Assembly: GCA_002299965.1 (NCBI GenBank)
Contig: DBOM01000076.1
Coordinates: forward strand, 973 to 18,675
DNA length: 17,703 nt
Source: Caldiserica bacterium UBA646
Lineage (GTDB): Bacteria; Caldisericota; Caldisericia; Caldisericales; Caldisericaceae
Reading direction: 5' to 3'
Shown: positions 13,823-17,703 of the stretch, one piece after another
Position numbering within the stretch: the stretch's first letter is position 1
Layout: every line of letters starts with the position of its first letter
Position numbers and translations under genes: made by a program
The notes under the pieces: model-generated
Told to the model about the DNA's origin: nothing
Database searches by the model: none
What the model saw: only the letters and a program-made list of their open reading frames with translations

Positions 13823-14766
13823 TGAAATATAAATATATTTATGGCCCTGTGCCCTCACGAAGATTGGGTATTTCTTTGGGTATCGACCCTATTCCTTTAA
13901 AAGTTTGCAGTTTCAATTGTATTTATTGTGAAGTAGCAAGGACAACCCTCCTTACCACAGAGAGAAAGGAGTATATTTCTTCTGAGAAAATTCTTTTAGA
14001 ATTGAAAAATTTTTTAAAGGAATCCAATCAACATATTGATTATATTACTTTTTCAGGCTCTGGTGAACCTACATTGAACTCAAAAATCGGCTATATGATA
14101 AAGAAAATAAAAAAGTTTACTAATATACCTGTAGCAATTTTGACCAATGCATCTTTGCTTTACCGGGAAGATGTAAGGGATGAGCTTCTTAACACAGATC
14201 TTGTAAAGTGCACGCTTGATGCCGCAGAAGAGAAGTATTTTAAAAGAATCAATCAACCCGAGCAATATCTTACAATTCAGCGTATTGTAAGTGGAATTAT
14301 AAAATTCAGTAAAGCGTATAAAGGGAAGCTTTTAATTGAAGTGATGCTGGTAAGGGATGTAAATGATACAGAGGAAAATTACCGTGCACTGCATAAAGTA
14401 CTTAAAAGAATTAAAGCAGGCAAGGTGCAAATAAACACCGTAGTTCGCCCATCTGCTTTTGGTTTTGCTAAGTCGTTGACAGATCAAGAATTAGAGTTTG
14501 CAAGAAAGATTATCGAAAGCAATGCTGAAATTATAAAACCACTTGATAGAAAGACAAATAAGGCATACAGGGCAGATTTAGAAGAAGCAATTATTGACAG
14601 TATAGCAATTCGCCCACAGACAATTGATGATCTTGCAAAGGGACTCGGTGCTCACAGAGATGAAATTTTAAAATATATTGAGCTTCTTACAGGAGAAGAG
14701 AAAATTATAGAAATAGACCTAAAAGGAGAAAAATTTTACAAAGCAACACCAAAATTATCCGAGTAA
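13822..14766 (+). CDS. Radical SAM protein, COG0731 (wyosine-synthase-like) family
   Basis: 314 residues. It opens with YGPVPSRRLGISLGIDPIPL, the COG0731 signature, then the radical SAM cluster motif C29-xxx-C33-xx-C36 (CSFNCIYCE). FSGSGEPTLN (75-84) is the SAM-binding GEP-type motif. The barrel ends about 240; about 250-310 look like a winged helix (TIDDLAKGLGAHRDEILKYI). Named after Taw1/TYW1, but bacterial members of this short form have no established substrate and often neighbour cluster-handling genes. Here it ends the NifX-like operon. ATG 13822 overlaps the preceding TAA by one base with only a weak ribosome site, implying translational coupling. Confidence 0.92.
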   Translation: MKYKYIYGPVPSRRLGISLGIDPIPLKVCSFNCIYCEVARTTLLTTERKEYISSEKILLELKNFLKESNQHIDYITFSGSGEPTLNSKIGYMIKKIKKFTNIPVAILTNASLLYREDVRDELLNTDLVKCTLDAAEEKYFKRINQPEQYLTIQRIVSGIIKFSKAYKGKLLIEVMLVRDVNDTEENYRALHKVLKRIKAGKVQINTVVRPSAFGFAKSLTDQELEFARKIIESNAEIIKPLDRKTNKAYRADLEEAIIDSIAIRPQTIDDLAKGLGAHRDEILKYIELLTGEEKIIEIDLKGEKFYKATPKLSE

Positions 14767-14867
14767 TAAATTTTATTCCCACTCCGCTTCTAATCTGATT
14801 TATGCTTAAAAAGTTAATTTGTTAATCAACAACTTATAACCTTATTTTATTTCTTAAATGGTTTAGC

Positions 14868-14947
14868 GTTCACTAAGAAAACTTCCTACTATCAGCCCGA
14901 CACAAATTGAAAAAAAGACAAAAAAATCCGTTTCTTAACAATATCAT
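14868..14947 (-). pseudogene. Degenerate copy of the 5' end of the prepilin peptidase gene
   Basis: The minus strand from ATG 14947 matches pilD from ATG 8910 over about 80 nt (roughly three quarters identical by eye, mostly transitions). Both share the runs GACAAAAAAA and CTTCCTA on the plus strand. Allowing two single-base gaps, it reads MILLRNG, FLSFFQFV, GLIVGSFL against MMLLRNG, FLSFFSFV, GLIIGSFI of pilD. Similarity fades after that. It lies 11 nt past the YigZ-family stop and lacks the pilD promoter. The rest of the 192-nt gap (14767-14867) shows only a 5-bp hairpin at 14819-14832. Confidence 0.75.
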
Positions 14948-14958
14948 ACATTATTTTG

Positions 14959-15555
14959 CTACAAATCTCTAAATCGTATCTTATATGATTTAGAAGCAAC
15001 TTCTTTCATAAATCGTTCTGCTAAATCTTCATCTATACTAATATACATTTCTGTTTCTTCGCCGAACTTTTTCTCCAGTACCTCTGCCCCGAATTTATCC
15101 AGCATATACATTACCAATCGGGATTCATTATACGGAAAACTTAAAGAAATTTTTTTAAAAACCTTCTTTTCCACAATACCTGCAGCTTCAATCGCCATTT
15201 TTGTAGTATCACTATAAGCACGGATCAATCCACCTATTCCTAATTTGATACCGCCAAAATATCTTGTCACCACAACTACTGTATTTGTAATACCCAAACC
15301 CTTTATCGTGCAGTATATAGGATACCCGGCACTCTTTGATGGCTCACCGTTATCACTAAATGCAAAAAATTCTTTTTTTATGCCAACCGAATAAGCAAAT
15401 GCATTATGATTTGCATCTTTAAAGTTTTTAGATACTTCTTTTATAAACGCTTTTGCCTGCAATACGTCTTGAACTGGTGCTGCAGAACCCAAGAATTTAG
15501 ATTTTTTGATAATCTGAGAAACAGAAGCCTTCTTTTTAATTGTTTTATATGTCAT
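14959..15555 (-). CDS. yigZ: YigZ / IMPACT family protein
   Basis: 198 residues, usual length about 200-215. N-terminal IMPACT domain with SKFLGSAAPV, DANHNAFAYSVG, SDNGEPSKSAGYPI and the hallmark VVVTRYFGGIKLGIGGLIR in order (about 18-113). The C-terminal ferredoxin-like domain (about 135-195) is related to EF-G domain IV. Some family members have been linked to translation or starvation responses; the bacterial molecular role is poorly defined. The ATG follows GAGGG about 8 nt upstream. Monocistronic, converging on the radical SAM gene. A possible promoter is TTATAA, 16 nt, TATACT in the upstream gap, of low strength. Confidence 0.93.
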   Translation of the reverse strand: MTYKTIKKKASVSQIIKKSKFLGSAAPVQDVLQAKAFIKEVSKNFKDANHNAFAYSVGIKKEFFAFSDNGEPSKSAGYPIYCTIKGLGITNTVVVVTRYFGGIKLGIGGLIRAYSDTTKMAIEAAGIVEKKVFKKISLSFPYNESRLVMYMLDKFGAEVLEKKFGEETEMYISIDEDLAERFMKEVASKSYKIRFRDL

Positions 15556-15706
15556 TAATCATCAACCCTCAATTTGTATTGCACAATTTTCAGTATATAT
15601 TTTCACAGTTTGATTATAATAGTTTTCAGAAAATTAAAAATTATAATCTACATGCGTAAAATCGAATTAAATAAACATTTCAAAGAATATAAAACCTCTT
15701 CTCCTC

Positions 15707-15734
15707 TTGACAAAAATGCATTTTTGAATATCTT
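15707..15734 (+). promoter_or_regulatory. Promoter of tRNA-Asn
   Basis: TTGACA (15707-15712), 16-nt spacer, TATCTT (15729-15734, 4 of 6). Predicted start near 15741, 12 nt before the mature tRNA 5' end. The remaining upstream gap (15556-15706) is AT-rich with no coding frame. Confidence 0.65.
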
Positions 15735-15752
15735 ATTTATGTACTAACAGGT

Positions 15753-15828
15753 TCCCTGTTAGCTCAATTGGCAGAGCGGGTGGCTGTTAACCACTAGGTT
15801 GTAGGTTCAAGTCCTACACAGGGAGCCA
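15753..15828 (+). tRNA. tRNA-Asn (anticodon GTT), CCA encoded
   Basis: 76 nt. Acceptor stem TCCCTGT / ACAGGGA, D arm GCTC..GAGC, anticodon stem GGTGG / CCACT (one G-U pair) with loop CTGTTAA, anticodon GTT at 15786-15788, T arm GTAGG-TTCAAGT-CCTAC, discriminator G and encoded CCA (15826-15828). All stems close. It stands alone, with no adjacent tRNA genes or integrase. Confidence 0.97.
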
Positions 15829-15894
15829 ACGTAAAATCTTCTTTCAACCCACTATAACGCACCGTACCATACGCTATTTTTTCGTACAATCAAA

Positions 15895-16305
15895 TCATAT
15901 ATCTTTCACAAAAATAATTTCTAACGGTTCTTCATCCAACAATAGTGAACCTGCATCCCTGTATCCAAGCTTTCTATAAAAATGCTGTGCTTGCTCATTT
16001 GATAATGTTGATGTCATTGTTTTTTTATATCCTTGATTTCGCATTTCCTTTTCCCAAAATTCAACAAGCTTTCTCCCGATGCCCTTTCTTCGGTATCGTG
16101 AGTTAATGATTATTAAATTCATAAACGGTATTTCGTCCCAGAACAAATTAAATCTTAAAAGTCCGATTGGCGTGTCCTTTTCGTCTCTTACGATAATAAT
16201 TTCTTTTCGACGCACTTTTTCTTTGATTGCAGGAGTTTTTAAATGAGAATCTGTCTCAACAATATAGCTTATATCTTTATCATTTGCATAGCAGATGTTT
16301 ATCAT
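15895..16305 (-). CDS. GNAT family N-acetyltransferase
   Basis: 136 residues. The GNAT fold is recognisable from MINICYANDKD at the first strand, PIGLLRFNLFW, INSRYRRKGIGRKLVEFWE (acetyl-CoA pyrophosphate-binding motif A, R/Q-x-x-G-x-G/A) and NEQAQHFYRKLGYRDAG (motif B). Substrate cannot be told. Start supported by GGGGAG about 5 nt before the ATG. Same strand as the next two genes upstream but separated by about 120 nt. Confidence 0.88.
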   Translation of the reverse strand: MINICYANDKDISYIVETDSHLKTPAIKEKVRRKEIIIVRDEKDTPIGLLRFNLFWDEIPFMNLIIINSRYRRKGIGRKLVEFWEKEMRNQGYKKTMTSTLSNEQAQHFYRKLGYRDAGSLLLDEEPLEIIFVKDI

Positions 16306-16372
16306 TTTTCTCCCCGCTTTTTATACAACTTAATTTATAAAAATCTTAATTATCTTTCAACGTTCTCGGCAT

Positions 16373-16413
16373 TTGAAATTTCAATAAAATTAAGCAAAGA
16401 CATTAAGCAAAGA
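16373..16413. repeat. 12-bp palindrome and 12-nt tandem direct repeat
   Basis: TTGAAATTTCAA (16373-16384) is a perfect palindrome. ATTAAGCAAAGA occurs at 16389-16400 and 16402-16413. These fill the gap between the metalloprotease stop and the GNAT promoter region, flanked by ATTATCTTT (16349-16357) and AAAGATAAT (16413-16421), a wider inverted repeat. Possible operator or mRNA structure. Confidence 0.45.
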
Positions 16414-16426
16414 AAGATAATCTCCG

Positions 16427-17311
16427 TTATATTATGCGCTCGGCAATATCTTTCAGGGCATGTCTAATCCGATTCTCCACCTCTCTTTTATCCCACAATG
16501 CAATCTCTTTTAAACTTGTAGCCGTTTCAAAGTTTCTAATCAATTCATGCCCTAAGAAATAGCCGCATTGCTTGTAACCAAGGATATCAAACCACGAGCC
16601 AAAAAAAGGACGAACTGACTCCCCTGTATCTGCCAATCTTAAAAACTCAGTCGCTAACCAGCCTTTATGCTTTTCACACCAGATAAGCCATTCAACGTTT
16701 CCTGCCGATTGATGCCATGTATCCGTACCGAGAATCACGTGTTCGCACCGCTGCGCAAAACCTTCAGAGTAGAGATCCCAAAATGGACCGGAACCATCAA
16801 CCTTGCTAACTTTTTCACGTAATAAACGATGCACAACATGCCCTATTTCATGAGCAATCAAGCCAGTAAGTGTTTGAGATTGACTCCAGCCACACTCTGC
16901 GATATTCTCCAAACCAAAGAGTACAGCTGGCAAGTTATCAAATGAATCTGCCCATCCCGCACCACATCCGATACCAACATAAATCACAAATATTATATTA
17001 AATTCTACTTCTAATGCTTTTTGCGCTTTTTCATAAACAGGAGCACATAATTTTAATAAATTAGTATGAGCCTCACTCATCGCCGGAAGTCTCTCTTCTA
17101 AAAAAGGAAATATCTTTTCCCGTGCAATTTGCTTCCAATCAAGACCCTCGCTAAAATAATCTTTCTGCTGTTTCTCTAAAAGTTCTGGCCATTGTGACAT
17201 ATATGCTGATTCCCAAAGCTTTATCTGCATATCGACGGGTTTCGTCTTAGCCTTTTCCCAGAAAGCCAAGAACTCTGGAAATGTATCAATAATTTTACAC
17301 TTTACTATCAT
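16427..17311 (-). CDS. Putative zinc metalloprotease with HExxH motif
   Basis: 294 residues from ATG 17311, selected because GAGGTGG lies 5 nt before it; an in-frame ATG 20 codons upstream has no site. The zinc motif is H154-E155-x-x-H158 (LIAHEIGHVVHRLL) and a likely third ligand or helper is E183 in LYSEGFAQRCEHV, a gluzincin-like spacing. This resembles the DUF2268 group of predicted Zn proteases. There is no signal peptide or membrane span, so it is probably cytoplasmic. The Trp- and Cys-rich middle (GIGCGAGWADSF) is not a motif I know. Substrate unknown. Confidence 0.75.
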   Translation of the reverse strand: MIVKCKIIDTFPEFLAFWEKAKTKPVDMQIKLWESAYMSQWPELLEKQQKDYFSEGLDWKQIAREKIFPFLEERLPAMSEAHTNLLKLCAPVYEKAQKALEVEFNIIFVIYVGIGCGAGWADSFDNLPAVLFGLENIAECGWSQSQTLTGLIAHEIGHVVHRLLREKVSKVDGSGPFWDLYSEGFAQRCEHVILGTDTWHQSAGNVEWLIWCEKHKGWLATEFLRLADTGESVRPFFGSWFDILGYKQCGYFLGHELIRNFETATSLKEIALWDKREVENRIRHALKDIAERII

Positions 17312-17391
17312 TTTTTCCACCTCGTAGTCACTAACACTTTGCCCAATGTTTTGACTGCTTACAAATCCCATGATACATATTAATCAACATA

Positions 17392-17703
17392 TCACTTTAA
17401 TTTCTTACACATTCTATAGAAGCTAAATAATTCCCGGTGCAACCTTATTGAGGATTTCTTAGCGATCGTATACCCAAGCTTCTTATAGAGATTAACTGCT
17501 TTCAAATTTTCTGCCTCTACATCCAATGCTACTTTTTTTGCTCCGTTTATTCTCGCCTTCATCTCAACCTCAGCAATTAAATCTATTCCTATGCCCATTC
17601 CCCTGTATTCCGGATAAACAGCGATGTTACTGATGTAATGCTCTTCTCTATTGACCCGTCCGATTACATCTCTGGCCTTTAAAAAAAGAGGGAGTCTTTT
17701 AAT
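17392..17703 (-). CDS. GNAT family N-acetyltransferase (N-terminus beyond the window)
   Basis: The frame is open to the window edge; 103 codons plus stop are present. Motif A is NIAVYPEYRGMGIGIDLI, with R/Q-x-x-G-x-G seen as RGMGIG. Motif B is AENLKAVNLYKKLGYT, the RimI-like pattern of N-terminal acetyltransferases. The Met in RGMGIG is internal to motif A, so it is not the start. The C-terminus is short and basic (YRMCKKLK). Separated from the metalloprotease start by 80 nt. Substrate unknown. Confidence 0.88.
   Translation of the reverse strand: MKRLPLFLKARDVIGRVNREEHYISNIAVYPEYRGMGIGIDLIAEVEMKARINGAKKVALDVEAENLKAVNLYKKLGYTIAKKSSIRLHRELFSFYRMCKKLK

Noticed and set aside
15863..15882. CGTA-cca-TACG followed by T6 as tRNA-Asn terminator
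   Set aside because: Four-bp stem with a 3-nt gap before the T-run; plausible position but too weak to call.

Overview
The window is AT-rich (roughly one third GC by eye). It carries bacterial genes with strong Shine-Dalgarno sites, sigma70-type promoters and a CCA-encoding tRNA. Type IV pilus genes, two ferredoxin-containing MinD-type ATPases, a NifX-like protein, a COG0731-type radical SAM enzyme and an archaeal-looking PhoU/MgtE pair suggest a low-GC anaerobe, possibly a thermophile (Caldiserica, Thermotogota or clostridial grade). I cannot fix the taxon from sequence alone.

Layout. 1-387: start of a secreted-protein gene (minus, cut by the edge) and a small membrane ORF. 388-4132: alr (minus) diverges from a plus-strand surE, PhoU-TrkA_C, MgtE-like operon, with overlapping divergent promoters. 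4247-7980 (minus): pilus assembly operon pilM, pilN, pilO, a 99-residue membrane protein with a PilP-like tail, and an M24 aminopeptidase, from a near-perfect promoter at 8094-8121. 8134-8910: prepilin peptidase pilD with an apparently leaderless promoter. 8967-9172: a decayed reading frame.

9339-14766 is the most interesting part: a plus-strand metal-cluster locus in two operons. The first encodes two tandem MinD-family ATPases, each with an inserted two-cluster ferredoxin, behind a promoter followed by a 14-bp metal-regulator-like palindrome. The second starts with a consensus promoter and a clear Fur box. It encodes a Fur-family repressor fused in frame to a Gly/Arg-rich segment and a [4Fe-4S] domain, then a DUF5320-like protein, a NifX/NafY-type cluster-binding protein, a metallo-beta-lactamase-fold protein and a radical SAM enzyme. 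The gene set resembles the Desulfovibrio orange-protein (ORP) loci, which carry a Mo-Cu cluster, but here control looks iron-dependent. My inference is an iron-regulated, ATPase-driven system that assembles or carries a metal cluster.

14868-17703: a degenerate copy of the pilD 5' end, a YigZ/IMPACT-family gene (minus), tRNA-Asn (plus), a GNAT acetyltransferase, an HExxH metalloprotease and a second GNAT gene cut by the edge (all three minus). Genes within operons are tightly packed (1-, 4- and 8-nt overlaps). No CRISPR array, rRNA or complete insertion sequence was seen.
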